In this document: positions 11,136 to 22,515 of the stretch, piece after piece
Layout of the letters: every line of letters starts with the position of its first letter
Position numbering within the stretch: the stretch's first letter is position 1
Source: Mactromeris polynyma
Taxonomy: Eukaryota > Mollusca > Bivalvia > Venerida > Mactridae
Assembly: GCA_032209605.1 (NCBI GenBank)
Contig: JASFXZ010000013.1
Coordinates: 9,073,901 to 9,137,900, forward strand
DNA length: 64,000 nucleotides
Reading direction: 5' to 3'
Program-made: the position numbers and the translations under genes
Notes under the pieces: model-generated
Databases searched by the model: none
What the model was told of the DNA's origin: nothing
What the model saw: the letters and a program-made list of their open reading frames with translations, nothing else

Positions 11136-12130
11136 GAATTTGGTTTCATCTTGAAAATCTTGCTGTCCAAGGCTTCTTTGTTCTTTTAATGCCTCTGTAC
11201 AACATTGGTAGTTACATATTATCATAAAACGTATTTGTTTCAATGAAGGCAAGGTAAAAAAAACAAAAAAACAAGGACCCTGTAACTTGTTGTGTCCTTG
11301 TTACATTTTAGAATTTTTTAAAACGCTTTTTCCATTCCAGATCGGGTTTTTTTGTAATATTTTTACCTTGCAGTAATACTTGCTTGGACCAATACTAGGG
11401 AAATTTTATTTTATTCCACGGCCAGGTGGCTTTGTTATTTTATCGGAATAGTATTATGATATATATATAAACATGTTTTTGTGCTTAACTGTATTTCAAA
11501 GAGGCATTTATCTCTAGTAGAAATCATACAGCAGTATTGCAATAGAATTTTAATGGGTAGAACGCTTTTCAACCCGCTAAGTTATCTTCATAATTGATTG
11601 ACAAGTATTCCTGAATATTTGGTTTTTAGGAAAAATAAAATGTGAATATTTCTGTAGCTATTTCGGAGAGTTGGTTTAGATCAGTTGAGGGATTGCCAGA
11701 ATTTCTACTGAAGTGTAAAGTTTACAACTTCATAATAGCAGATTATACGTAAAAATCAAGGCAAGGAGTATTTCTCTTGTTGTATGTCCTACTTTTTCAT
11801 CCATCTGAATAGATAGGGAGTTCCTGCTGCTTGGAATTGGTGGGGACATCTTTTACCGTACTTGCCCTTATAGAGGCTCCACGTTATAATAAATGTCTTT
11901 GTCTTTTAAAGACATATATATAATTATATTTATGAACTAGACTGTTAATTTCTAACAAGTATCAAGGTGTGAGCATATTTTTTTAATTTTACCCATTTAT
12001 TTTGTAAACAGCAGCCATCTTGAATTTTTTAGCTCTCACCATATTACAAAATTTATGCTGGTGGTCTTAATAAACAACAAACCCTGACCACCTGTTGGTA
12101 TTTAACATTGCTTGTTTTCCTCTTAAGGTC
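11136..12130. other. No feature seen
   Basis: AT-rich intron DNA with no array, inverted repeat or open frame I can support. Confidence 0.6.
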
Positions 12131-12140
12131 ACCTAAGGGT

Positions 12141-12318
12141 ACACAAGTTCTCTCCCTTTATCCCTTCTATTATGTATGTACTCATAGTATTGTATTGTAG
12201 AAGGGATAAAGGGACAGAACTCTAGAATAGATAAAGGGAGATAACTCTAGAAGAGATAAAGGGAGAGAACTCTAAAAAAATAAAGGGAGAGAACTTGTGA
12301 CAATCTACTGTGTGCCAA
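12141..12318 (+). mobile_element. AGTTCTCTCCCTTTATCCCTT MITE, copy 1
   Basis: Inverted ends AGTTCTCTCCCTTTATCCC / GGGATAAAGGGAC around a short AT-rich loop. The right arm is repeated about four times (GATAAAGGGAGAGAACTCTA), then GTGACAATCTACTGTG. Relatives: 32255-32410, 51886-51990, 53088-53155. Confidence 0.75.
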
Positions 12319-12394
12319 AATCGATATTATGGAAATACTCCTTCCTTTCTGTTATGGTTTGACATTTTGGTATAATAGTATGGCTCCCTCTATA

Positions 12395-12690
12395 CTACTT
12401 AAAAGGGCTAAGATGCCAACTTTGTTAGCTTAGTAAAGTGCTCAGGGTGGTCACCTGGTAGGTTCAGGTTCGATGCTCAGGATGAACAGGTCATACCCTT
12501 CTGTGACAGTTAAGCTACAGTTATTTGTCCTCAGTCTCTCATTCATGGGGGGAGTTGTCGGCTGCTTGTTGAGGGACCTAAGTTTAAGTACTAGGGTTGA
12601 TCATGAATTCAAGGAAAACTCGTTAGGTCAACTGACCACCATGTATAACTGAAAATAAAATGAACGTTGAACCCAATAAAAATAATATAA
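12395..12690 (+). mobile_element. tRNA-derived SINE candidate
   Basis: The head holds a B-box-like motif (GGTTCGATGC, near 12468), followed by a body shared with 26040-26190: GTCGGCTGCTTG, AAAACTCGTTAGGTCAACTG, CATGTATAACTGAAA and GTTGAACCCAATAAAA. The conserved body next to a tRNA-like head is typical of animal SINE superfamilies; I cannot name the family. Confidence 0.6.
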
Positions 12691-12778
12691 ATGAAAGGCT
12701 AGGCTCGACAGTAAAGTAATGGCATCTGTTTGTGTCTATGGACATAATTCTTATTGCATGATGAAGATGATTGAGAAA

Positions 12779-13086
12779 ATTAGCAAAATTTCAACGTTCA
12801 ATGCAAGACTATCGTAACGCCTATGTATTTATATAAGAGTTACGATAGTCTTGCACTGAGCCCTCGAATTATTATTTCGTATTAGCAAAATTTCAACGTT
12901 CAATGCAAGACTATCGTAACTCCTATGTATTTATATAAGAGTTACGATAGTCTTGCACTGAGCCCTCGAATTATTATTTCGTATTGGCAAAATTTCAACG
13001 TTCAATGCAAGACTATCGTAACTCCTATGTATTTATATAAGAGTTACGATAGTCTTGCACTGAGCCCTCGAATTATTAATTCGTAT
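12779..13086 (+). repeat. Triplicated 102-bp hairpin element
   Basis: Three tandem copies, period 102 bp, each an inverted repeat: CAATGCAAGACTATCGTAAC, a short loop (CTATGTATTTATATAAG) and GTTACGATAGTCTTGCACTG followed by AGCCCTCGAA. Copies are almost identical, so the amplification is recent. It is the foldback family also seen at 25583, 32498 and 42212. Confidence 0.92.
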
Positions 13087-13495
13087 TTAAAAACTGTTCA
13101 CATACTCAAACAGACTTAGTCTTTCATCTCGCCGATTTAAGAACTGGTTTATTAATACCGGTATAGTTACAACGTTTTGCGTTTGTAACGTGAATTTTAA
13201 CATCTAAGATTTATCCAATTAGCTCACTGATGGTAGAATAATGCTTCGTAATTAAATCTCTTATAAGACACAAGCTGCATTGATAGTTAGGACTCGAAAC
13301 AGATTCTTGATTTCCTGATATTTATTGAAGTGTCTTGAAAATGTTTGTGAATAATATTTTTATTTTATTTTTTGAAGGGGATATATTTTTATTTTCCTTT
13401 GTGAATATTATTGGGTTGTAAATAATGCTTATATGTATGAAATTATTCCATTAAACACGGAATCAAAGTTTCTTCCTTCTTTGCTCAAACAATTA
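13087..13495. other. No feature seen
   Basis: AT-rich intron between the hairpin array and the MITE that abuts terminal exon A. Confidence 0.6.
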
Positions 13496-13685
13496 CTGTC
13501 AAACCTGTCTGTAAAGACCACCCATGGGAACAGCAACATGTGGTCTTTGTTTACAGGTGGTCTCTATTAACAGATTAAATATCATTGAAAATGGTCTGAT
13601 GGGTGATAAAATTGGTGGTCTTTGCAGACAGGTTTTGCAATAGTGGTCTTTGTTAGCAGGTGGTCTTTAACACAGGTTTGACTGT
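13496..13685 (+). mobile_element. GGTGGTCTTT MITE next to Ral exon A
   Basis: Inverted ends ACTGTCAAACCTGTCTGTAA and, on the right, ACACAGGTTTGACTGT. The interior repeats GTGGTCTTTG and GACCACCC. The design resembles the GACCACCTC family but the sequence is distinct. Its right end lies only 28 bp before the acceptor of terminal exon A. Confidence 0.75.
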
Positions 13686-13713
13686 ATTTTGTTTTGACAC
13701 TGTTTTATTACAG

Positions 13714-13860
13714 GGTTTCTATGATCTTTTGCGCTCGATGAAAACATCCAAGGTGGCAAGACGCTCAACTCTTACACGCAGTTCGACGGTCAAAATCGAA
13801 AAAATGAATATTAGCGAACCGAAAGCAGAATCTGATGGGTGCTGCTGCATTCTGTTATAA
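13714..13860 (+). CDS. RALA: Ral alternative terminal exon A (CILL tail)
   Basis: Opens after TTTTATTACAG in phase 0 and encodes 48 residues plus stop, which gives a 212-aa Ral. The first residues GFYDLLRSMKTSK replace the end of helix 5 normally read as VFYDLMREI. The variable tail then holds RRSTLTRSST, a good basophilic-kinase context, and an acidic stretch (SEPKAESDG). It ends CCCILL, so the CAAX box is CILL, with two more Cys just before it that could be palmitoylated. A terminal Leu predicts geranylgeranylation. The strong polybasic tail of exon B is absent. A polyadenylation-type AATAAA occurs at 14241. The coding pattern and correct frame make it real; use as an alternative last exon is inferred. 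Confidence 0.88.
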   Translation, partial: GFYDLLRSMKTSKVARRSTLTRSSTVKIEKMNISEPKAESDGCCCILL

Positions 13861-15053
13861 AATCATTGAAACATATTGACTCAAAATAATGTTCAAGTAA
13901 TAATATTAGTAACTCATTTTCATAGGCTACTAGAACTGCAATCTATAGGACATAAAAAATGTGTTAATTGTGGTGTTGGCAAATAGGGTATTCAAATATT
14001 CTATCAGCCTTTCAAAAAAATATTTGAATTAATACGATCGTCATATCTAAGACGAAGTGACTCAAAAACTCCATACTTGATGTATCGAAGATATCGCCAC
14101 ACTGTTTTTATATTTTTGTGTTAAGGGTCAACCTTGGTTCTCGAAACCTAGTTACAAAAAAAACACCACATTGTTTCGAAAAACGCAAAGAAATGGTTAC
14201 AGACTCGTTATCATTTCACATGTTTTAATGAGATAGTTATAATAAAAATATAACAGAAAATTGAATATTTACAAAAACATACGTTAATACGACACAGCGG
14301 TTAGTTCCCTTGGCGATTTTTTAAACTGACGAAAATGTGGTTTTTTTACTCAAAGAGCTCAAAACCTAGATGCAAGGGACGATTAACAAAAATATAAGAC
14401 ATGTGGCCTAGCTTCTTGCTGCATGTATTCTACTTTCATTTTCACCCGGAGTTAAGACTCTGACACAAATAAGTTATTGCCGTAAATTTTATCATCACCT
14501 GTATGTCATGATTTGTGTATATAAATATCTTGGAGAATGGTATTGTAATATCAGAAATATAATACTCATAAAAAATATTCAGGTTAATATGTTATAAATA
14601 CAGTCCGTAATTATTTCGTTCATTGGTCATAAATTTGTTAACTGGACTTTTTTTTAATGATGCAGATTTGTCACACAGTTTAGATGAACATTTCATCAAT
14701 ATATGTTTTTTTTATATGCAGAAACCCATATAAGGAATTAACGGTTTAAACAGTGTGTATAATTATGTATAAAACTGACTCAAAACTTGATTTTTCGTAA
14801 ATTTATATGAACAAGGAATGACTGCTGGCATTCTCATTTTAAGTGGTAATTTAACAGGGGAAGTAAGCGAGAATAATTTGCTTAGGTAGAAAAGGTAGCT
14901 GTCTAAAAACACTTGAACATTTTGCTTGCAACAAATGACGTCCACCAGACAAGACGACATTGTTTCACATGGACGCTATTTTGTTTAGCAAAGCTAGCAC
15001 TGTCAGATCACGCTACCTATCTAAAGATAGGGATTACATTGTACGTTCAAATG
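13861..15053 (+). other. 3' UTR of exon A (5' part) and intron
   Basis: AT-rich. AATAAA at 14241 is a candidate poly(A) signal for the exon A transcript. Nothing else supported. Confidence 0.5.
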
Positions 15054-15251
15054 CAGGGGTTTCCCTAGGATTTTTCAGCTAGGGGTCCTTGGACCCTCTT
15101 GTTTGCCAAAAATATTTTTAGGGTCCCAGGTATGCAGTTTATACTTGACCAAGGTTTATTTTAGGGGTCCCAGGGATGTACAGTAAGTGGGAAATGGGAG
15201 TCTCTTGAAGGGAGTCAGATACTCAATATTTCTGTGTTGGGGAAATCCCTG
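15054..15251 (+). mobile_element. CAGGGNTTTCCCT-family MITE, copy 2
   Basis: Ends CAGGGGTTTCCCTAGGATTT and GGGGAAATCCCTG; matches 6448-6652 over its whole length. No open frame. Confidence 0.82.
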
Positions 15252-15254
15252 CAT

Positions 15255-15755
15255 ATATGTTTAAGAAACGGCACCATTACTTTCCCTAAGTAGCGTTAGG
15301 TAGAATTATATTTTTCTGTACGTATTACTGTTTTTACTGGTAACCAATATATACATTAGTATGTCAAATGATCTGACCTAATGGTTAATTTTCACATCCA
15401 TCATGTAAATAATACTAGACTATCCAATTCAAACCCATTTATAAATCTATTCAATTTATATCCCTATTCATATAATGGCAAAAAAACATCATTATCCAAT
15501 ATTGAAACGAAACCAGGTCATATAATTTCCAACTTGATTAGTAAAAAAAAACTTGAATAATTATTCATAGGTTCTGTGGGATTTTGTGACATGTAGATAA
15601 CTATATGCCTAAATAATCCAATATTATACAACAAAGTTCTTTTTGGTGAACACGTAGATTTATTAAATTATAGCACACAAGCTGTCGTATTTATTGGAAA
15701 ATGTAAGAAACTATGCCAAACATTTTTATTAAAATCTTGCGAAGAATTAATGGAA
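15255..15755. other. No feature seen
   Basis: AT-rich intron without recognisable repeats. Confidence 0.55.
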
Positions 15756-15759
15756 ATAC

Positions 15760-15847
15760 AATGCAACCTCTCTAGAGCAACACTCTGCGGATGCAAATTT
15801 CGGCTGTTGTTGGGAGGTGGTTGCTCAATAGAGGTTAAATTAGTTGT
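15760..15847. mobile_element. AACCTCT-palindrome element at the edge of the satellite
   Basis: Imperfect inverted repeat: TGCAACCTCTCTAGAGCAAC on the left and GTGGTTGCTCAATAGAGGTT on the right. It stands 40 bp before the first 32-bp unit and shares the core GAGAGGTTGTTGCTC with it. Confidence 0.7.
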
Positions 15848-15887
15848 AATTTTTACTGAGGAAAAAATAATGATGTTGTTGATATGG

Positions 15888-17655
15888 AAAGGTTGTTGTT
15901 CAAGAGAAGGTCACTCAGAGAGGTTGTGGTTCAAGAGAGTCACTTTAGAGAGGTTGTTTTTCAAGAGAGGGTCACTTTAGAGAGGTTGTTTTTCAAGAGA
16001 GGGTCACTATAGAGAGGTTGTTTTTCAAGAGAGGGTCACTTTAGAGAGGTTGTTGTTCAAGAGAGGGTCACTCAGAGAGGTTTGTTGTTCAAGAGAGGGT
16101 CACTATAGAGAGGTTGTTTCTCAAGAGAGGGTCACTCTAGAGAGGTTGTTGTTCATGAGAGGGTCACTCTAGAGATGTTGTTGTTCAAGAGAGGGTCACT
16201 CTAGAGATGTTGTTGTTCAAGAGAAGGTCACTCTAGAGATGTTGTTGTTCAAGAGAAGGTCACTCTAGAGATGTTGTTGTTCAAGAGAGGGTCACTCTAG
16301 AGATGTTGTTGTTCAAGAGAGGGTCACTTTAGAGAGGTTGTTGTTCAAGAGAGGGTCACTCTAGAGAAGTTTGTTGTTCAAGAGAGGGTCACTATAGAGA
16401 GGTTGTTTCTCAAGAGAGGGTCACTCTAGAGAGGTTGTTGTTCATGAGAGGGTCACTCTAGAGAAGTTTGTTGTTCAAGAGAGGGTCACTCAAGAGATGT
16501 TGTTGTTCAAGAGAAGGTCACTCTAGAGATGTTGTTGTTCATGAGAGGGTCACTCTAGAGAGGTTGTTGTTCATGAGAGGGTCACTCTAGAGAAGTTTGT
16601 TGTTCAAGAGAGGGTCACTCAAGAGATGTTGTTGTTCAAGAGAAGGTCACTCTAGAGATGTTGTTGTTCATGAGAGGGTCACTCTAGAGAAGTTCGTTGT
16701 TCAAGAGAGGGTCACTCAAGAGATGTTGTTGTTCAAGAGAAGGTCACTCTAGAGAGGTTGTTGTTCATGAGAGGGTCACTCTAGAGAAGTTTGTTGTTCA
16801 AGAGAGGGTCACTCAAGAGATGTTGTTGTTCAAGAGAAGGTCACTCTAGAGATGTTGTTGTTCATGAGAGGGTCACTCTAGAGAGGTTGTTGTTCAAGAG
16901 AAGGTCACTCTAGAGATGTTGTTGTTCAAGAGAAGGTCACTCTAGAGAAGTTTGTTGTTCAAGAGAGGGTCACTCTAGAGATGTTGTTGTTCAAGAGAGG
17001 GTCACTCAAGAGATGTTGTTGTTCATGAGAGGGTCACTCTAGAGAGGTTGTTGTTCATGAGAGGGTCACTCTAGAGAGGTTGTTGTTCAAGAGAGGGTCA
17101 CTCAAGAGATGTTGTTGTTCAAGAGAGGGTCACTCAAGAGATGTTGTTGTTCATGAGAGGGTCACTCAAGAGATGTTGTTGTTCATGAGAGGGTCACTCT
17201 AGAGAGGTTGTTGTTCATGAGAGGGTCACTCTAGAGAGGTTGTTGTTCAAGAGAGGGTCACTCAAGAGATGTTGTTGTTCAAGAGAAGGTCACTCTAGAG
17301 AGGTTGTTGTTCATGAGAGGGTCACTCAAGAGATGTTGTTGTTCATGAGAGGGTCACTCTAGAGAGGTTGTTGTTCATGAGAGGGTCACTCAAGAGATGT
17401 TGTTGTTCAAGAGAAGGTCACTCTAGATATGTTGTTGTTCAAGAGAGGGTCACTCAAGAGATGTTGTTGTTCAAGAGAGGGTCACTCAAGAGATGTTGTT
17501 GTTCAAGAGAGGGTCACTCAAGAGATGTTGTTGTTCAAGAGAGGGTCACTCAAGAGAGGTTATTGTTCAAAATGGGTCACTCTAGAGACATTGTTGTTCA
17601 TGAGAGGGTCACTCTATAGACGTTGTTTCTCAAAAGAAGGTCCCTTTAGAAGGAT
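15888..17655 (+). repeat. 32-bp satellite array, about 55 copies
   Basis: Unit GTTGTTGTTCAAGAGAGGGT + CACTCTAGAGAG. The main variants are AGAGAGG or AGAGATG before GTTGTT, CAAGAGAG or CATGAGAG, and CACTCTAGAG or CACTCAAGAG. Blocks of variants recur, pointing to unequal exchange in multi-unit steps. The end degenerates into CTTTAGAAGGATTGCTCTGT. The array lies in the Ral intron between terminal exons A and B. Confidence 0.96.
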
Positions 17656-18412
17656 TGCTCTGTACAACATGTTATTAACTTTTTAATTGTTCATTTGAAT
17701 GCACAATATGTACCCTATGGCAAATTTCATATACTTGAGATTGATAAAAATCCTCCGCTTTTCTTTGCCTTTAGTGTGCCAAAAGAACACACGTTTGCAC
17801 TGAAATGCTTCATTTCTTATGCATAAAATTCTGCAGTTAAATTCAGTCGATAATGAATCACAATTTTACATGCACCTAGGTAAAGAAGTATTGAGCTAAA
17901 AATTGAGTTTTCAAGAATATCTGAAATATTTCTGGCTCAAGTTGTGAACGTGTTTATTTTACTTTCGTTTGGTAAGAAAATTCCAGACATGCACTTAAAT
18001 TGTAAGAAGGTAGTATGTTGCATTATGGGAAGTATCGACTGCAGCCGCTGACACATGGCTGATATATGAATCACCGTCTGGTTTTCAGTGGTCTTTGTCT
18101 GTCTGCTATTATCATGATTCCAATAATTATCATCGGTTTCCAGTAGTTTTTGTGCCTATCTATTGCCACATGTTGGGCTAACTAGCAAATGATTGAAGTT
18201 TACCATCGCATCCATCGGTTTGGAATTACCAACCTTTTTTCCTAAGATAGCGTAATTAAGTTATCAAATAACACGGAATGATTCGGGCCGAACTGAGAGT
18301 AGGTTGTGTATTCTGCAGCATTTGTTTCCTTGGCTTGGTAAATAAATGTATGCATAATATATGTGTGGTTTAAATTTCCGATTTCCACTATGAATGTATT
18401 GTTGTATAATTA
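17656..18412. other. No feature seen
   Basis: AT-rich intron DNA between the satellite and a nested MITE complex. Confidence 0.6.
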
Positions 18413-18465
18413 CAGTCGGACCTCGTTATTGGACACTCGGTATCTTCCGAAATAAATAGCCTGTA

Positions 18466-18933
18466 TTACAGAAGCGTCTTTTAAGGGGTATAAAGCAAAT
18501 AAAGCGTGACATTTTGTGAAAAAATAAAGTTTGATCAATAATCATTTTACAAATCATTTTCTAAAGCTAGATCCTTAAATTTTACGAAAAATAGTTCTTC
18601 TAAAAGTTGTTTTGCTTGAAACAACCAAAAATCAATAAATAATTAATATTTGTATTAATAAATACAAACAAAAATATGGAAAATGTGGATCTTAAATATT
18701 TTCACTTAAATTCAAATCTTCAAATGGATGTAATTCCAAAGTCACATTAAAACTGTTACGCCTTTTAAGGGTAATGACAACAACATATTAATACTTTTCA
18801 TTGATCACTCTTGAATTAACCATATACATGTAATAGCCTGTATGTTAAATAAACCAGTTTAGGAAAATGTCATTTTTAAGGACAAGGATAAGATTTTACT
18901 TAATATGTTTCTGTAATATTATCCCTGGTCCCA
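18466..18933 (+). mobile_element. TTACAGAAGC-family MITE, copy 2, enlarged
   Basis: Left end CTGTATTACAGAAGCGTCTT and right end ATGTTTCTGTAATATTATCC. It carries about 195 extra bases (roughly 18488-18684) compared with 7908-8144; from ATCTTAAATATTTTCACTTA the two copies align again. Confidence 0.7.
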
Positions 18934-18947
18934 ATGTATCTTCTTAT

Positions 18948-19130
18948 GCAGTGGTGTCACTCATTCTTGAAGTAGCAGGGAAATCACCAATAGAATGCAG
19001 GGGTCTGGGGTCGGGGGGGGGGGAATCCCTTAATAATTAGTTATGATCATTCAAACACGAAAAGTATCCAGGTGATGATGCTTAAGTTACTGAGTAATTT
19101 CGCCGGCTCCTGGCTCTTATTGACACCCCT
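18948..19130 (+). mobile_element. CAGTGGTGTCA short TIR insertion
   Basis: About 185 bp with ends CAGTGGTGTCA and TGACACCCCTG, flanked by the direct repeat CTTATGC. It includes a run of 12 G. Ends of the form CAGTGG are hAT-like; the assignment is tentative. Confidence 0.65.
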
Positions 19131-19199
19131 GCTTATGCGTACATGTCGAATTGAAATCACGCATTATTCGAAGTAAAATTACAGACCCGATGAATTAAT

Positions 19200-19864
19200 A
19201 TATATTATAGACTCGGGCCAAATTTTGATAGAGCCTTGAAGTGGAGAATTAACATCTTCCATGGTGGGGATTTAGACAAAATACTTAACTCTAGGTTAGG
19301 GAATTAGACCTCAAAAATTGTTATTTTGGCATTACCTTACCTACCGATGGAAACGGTGCCTACTCAAAAGAAATTTAAGTGATTAAAGTGGATATTTTTT
19401 TAAGTAGCGTATTAAAAGTTAACACTTTTATGACCATAAAAATAATTTAAAAAAATATTTACATATCTACCTGCCCACCAAAATGTTGCTGCTCCGGGTA
19501 GGGTTAGGCCTAACAAACAGTTTTTAAGGACGGCCTTGGCATTACAATTATAAACCACACAAGGGATTTAACCCAGACAGTGTATACCATTTAGGACCTG
19601 ATTACTTTCTATCGTTCCATATATATAACTTCACAATTCTAATCAATAATAGACTCGGCCTAGCTGTTCAGGTACATATAAAACATTTCCAATATTGATC
19701 TTCATTCTTCTCCTTCGTTCTAAATCTGAATAAAATTTCAAACAAAATGTGATCATATCTTTGTATTGCCTAACAGTGCTGAGAAAAAGCTGTTAGATTC
19801 TGCCATTCCGGTGTAATTTAGTTTACATCTTTATTTTGAGAGAACTTGTATTAATTTATTTATT
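19200..19864. other. No firm feature
   Basis: Weak CCCTACC/GGGTAGGG motifs at 19330-19525 recall the AGGCC-TIR element, but no ends can be placed. Confidence 0.4.
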
Positions 19865-19867
19865 CAG

Positions 19868-20035
19868 GGTACCATAGTTTACATCTTTATTAGAGGAACC
19901 AGTTATTAAGGGGTTTTCTTTGGTACCGTAGTTTACATCTTTATTAGAGGAACCAGTTATTAAGGGGTTTTCTTTGGTACCGTAGTTTACATCTTTATTA
20001 GAGGAACCAGTTATTAAAGGGTTTTCTTTCAGCTG
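19868..20035 (+). repeat. 54-bp tandem triplication
   Basis: Three copies of a 54-bp unit beginning GTACCATAGTTTACATCTTT and ending TAAGGGGTTTTCTTTG. Copies differ at only a few positions. Confidence 0.9.
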
Positions 20036-20486
20036 TTTTTAAAGCTGTTATTTACAAAAAATGTATATTTTTCCTAATTCGAATGAAAAATTATGTTCAG
20101 TTGCATAGTGTAGCTTGAAAAGCTCCGGAAAGTAAATTGTCTTTGTATTTAATATTTTTATGTTTACTATCAAAGTATCATGTTTCAATGATTGATAATT
20201 CTTTTTTATGTTCACATAATAGATATATTTGTATTGACTTGAAGTCTCCCTATGTAATTTCATGTTTTATTGAACTAACCATACTTAATTTGATCTGCCG
20301 TGTGATTTTGTATTTGTATTAAATAATACTTAGACAGTGACTTTTCTCTTGTGGCAATTTACTGCTCCGACTAAATAATGATGTGCCTTTTAATTATGGT
20401 CTAATAATAGTGATTCTGAAACACAGCCAATTTGGTGGCATTGAACACATATAATGAGTCACTTCAGAACTTTAAAAGTTGGTACT

Positions 20487-20874
20487 TAAAGGTACATAGT
20501 CCTTAGATTTGTTTTTTGTCAAAATATGCTTTGTCGTAAGTCTGAGGTAGTTGGTGATAAATGCCTTCATACAGATGTACACTACAACACTGCATAAAGT
20601 CACTTTTCTTTACATGTTTCTCAAAGGCTCTAATACAAGTGTTAGATACCGTTATTTTCAATCCTGAACTTTGCGCCAGATTAGCGCTAGCATAGGAAAA
20701 ACCTGTTTCGGACTCGTGTTTTGTAGCTCAAGGAAATTTCAGAAAATTTAAAAACGCCGTGTTTTTAAGTAACCATCTGTATGAAGACATGTAACCTGCC
20801 ATTTTCTCAAAATTGTTACTAAGCATATTTTGATAAAAAATAGGACTTGATAATCTACCTTTAAACCTGCATTG
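20487..20874 (+). mobile_element. TTAAAGGTACATAGTC-family element, copy 1
   Basis: About 388 bp with inverted ends TTAAAGGTACATAGTCCTTA and TAATCTACCTTTAA. ATCAAAATATGCT lies inside both ends, and the motif GCCTTCATACAGATGTACAC is near the left. A fragment of another right end lies at 20940-21020. Relative: 31258-31836. Confidence 0.78.
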
Positions 20875-21339
20875 CAGACTTTTAAAAATGTTTTAACAAG
20901 TAGGTCAGCTGCTTAATGGTTAATTAATAAGATGATTATGAAGGCATTAATATACCATTTTCCCAAAATAATAACGTAGCATATTTTGATAGAAAAAACG
21001 ACTATCTACCTTTAATGTCAAAAACTGAAAATTTGAAAAAAGTTTTTTTTATATCAATATTACGACAAAACTGTTGAAATAAGCCAAACATGTACACCGG
21101 GAAGTGTTATGTCATAAGTATGACAAGTATTCTACAATGTAAGGAATTATTGACCGTTAGCGTATTGCGTTAATAACTTAAATTCTGCGTTATCATCGGT
21201 AAGAAAATCTTACAGATCACCCTTTTACTCCTCTACATAACTTCAGTCATTGAGTATTCCAGGATTATATTATCTGTATTGACTTTTCCTGCACATCCGA
21301 ACTGTTCATGCATTTGTAGTTATCCTAGTTCTACAGAGA

Positions 21340-21660
21340 ACTGTTGCATATTGCGTGTACTCGTGTATTCCTTGATAGCGTAAAATTTGTTAAAATCTGA
21401 AATGTTCTAAAAACACAAGCATGAGAATTTTATGCGGATTCACGGAGATCCGCATGTTTTAACACTCGCAAGGGACGTTTCTGAGACAATTTAAACCATC
21501 TTAGATGATTAAAAGTCAGGAGCTTCAGCAAGCCCCCTGGATCCCTTCCCAAATTTTCAGCTTATTTTGAATTTTTTGCATTTTCATGCCTGATATTGCG
21601 TGTACTCCTATATTCCTTGATATCGTAAAATATGTCGAAAACCGACATGTTCCATAAACA
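21340..21660 (+). repeat. Local direct repeat
   Basis: ATATTGCGTGTACTCGTGTA with TTCCTTGATAGCGTAAAAT at about 21349 recurs at about 21595. Two diverged copies about 245 bp apart; origin unknown. Confidence 0.6.
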
Positions 21661-21944
21661 ATTCAGTTTTGCCCAACCCTGAAAATTATTTTTAGCTAAA
21701 TATGTGTTTTAAAAACACGGAAAGCTATTGTTATCATTTGATTGTTATCTGTGATTGTTTCATTTCTAAAAAATGGTATTGTTTGATATAAGTGACTCAC
21801 AGTTTATATACTAAGTGCATGCATATTAATTATTTGAGCCAAGTATCTTAAATATCAATCAAAGTATTTTGTTTCTTAAGTGATTTTCCTATAATGAGCA
21901 GGGTTTTTTATTGCCACCAAGCTGTTTTGAAAAATCAAAGAGCT

Positions 21945-22139
21945 CAGGGGGTTCCATTTGACCCTCGAGTTGACCCTTTGACCCCTGGAGTTGCAAAAAA
22001 GCTGCATTTGGACCCTCAAGATTCCGACTGAAGGGTCATTTTTTCTCTAAATTATAGGTAATCTGGCTATAAAATGGTAAAATCCGGTCGAAATTTATCA
22101 AAATGACCCTTGAGATTCAGCCCCCAGTGGAAACCCTTG
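21945..22139 (+). mobile_element. GGGGTTCC-family MITE, copy 2
   Basis: Ends CAGGGGGTTCCATTTGACCC and GTGGAAACCCTTG. GAGCTC occurs on both sides. Same orientation and interior as 3046-3232. Confidence 0.82.
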
Positions 22140-22280
22140 AGCTCTTGATATCAGCATCCTCAGTAAAGTTCAATATTGCATTTAGCTTAGTTCCTGAAAA
22201 AGTATAGGACCCAATGAAAATGTAGACGGTAGATAAACGGCAGTATCCATTTGCAGTGCACTTGTTAGCGTTTCATTTTT

Positions 22281-22515
22281 CAGGAGTTCCACTTGGTACT
22301 GAATCTCGGCGGTCATTTTCATTATTTTTTTACTGGATTTTACCATTTTATATCAAAATTGCCTGTAATTTCGAGAAAATTTTACCCTTCAGCTAGAATC
22401 CCTAGGTCAAAGTGTGTCTTTTTGGAAAGTCCAGGGGTCATAGGGTCAACTCCAGGGGTCATAGGGTCAACTCCAGGGGTCATAGGGTCAACTCCCAGGT
22501 CAAATGGAACCCCTG
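22281..22515 (-). mobile_element. GGGGTTCC-family MITE, copy 3, with internal triplication
   Basis: Inverted relative to copies 1, 2 and 4. Near its right end the 21-bp block CCAGGGGTCATAGGGTCAAC is repeated three times (22432-22500), where other copies have one GACCCTTTGACCCT block. Confidence 0.82.

Larger units (their letters stand above)
18413..19198 (-). mobile_element. CAGTCGGACCTCG MITE carrying nested insertions
   Basis: TA|CAGTCGGACCTCG opens the element, which continues at TCTTCTTATGC and at CATGTCGAATTGAAATCACG after two interruptions and fades at CAGACCCGATGAATT. Inserted are a TTACAGAAGC-family copy (18466-18933) and a short CAGTGGTGTCA element (18948-19130). The first insertion point is the same as in the 7847-8249 copy. 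Confidence 0.75.

Noticed and set aside
15888..17655. CRISPR-like array
   Set aside because: Directly adjoining 32-bp units without unique spacers in an intron of an animal gene; a satellite.
17368..17686. Two overlapping frames of 83-85 codons
   Set aside because: Lie within the 32-bp satellite.
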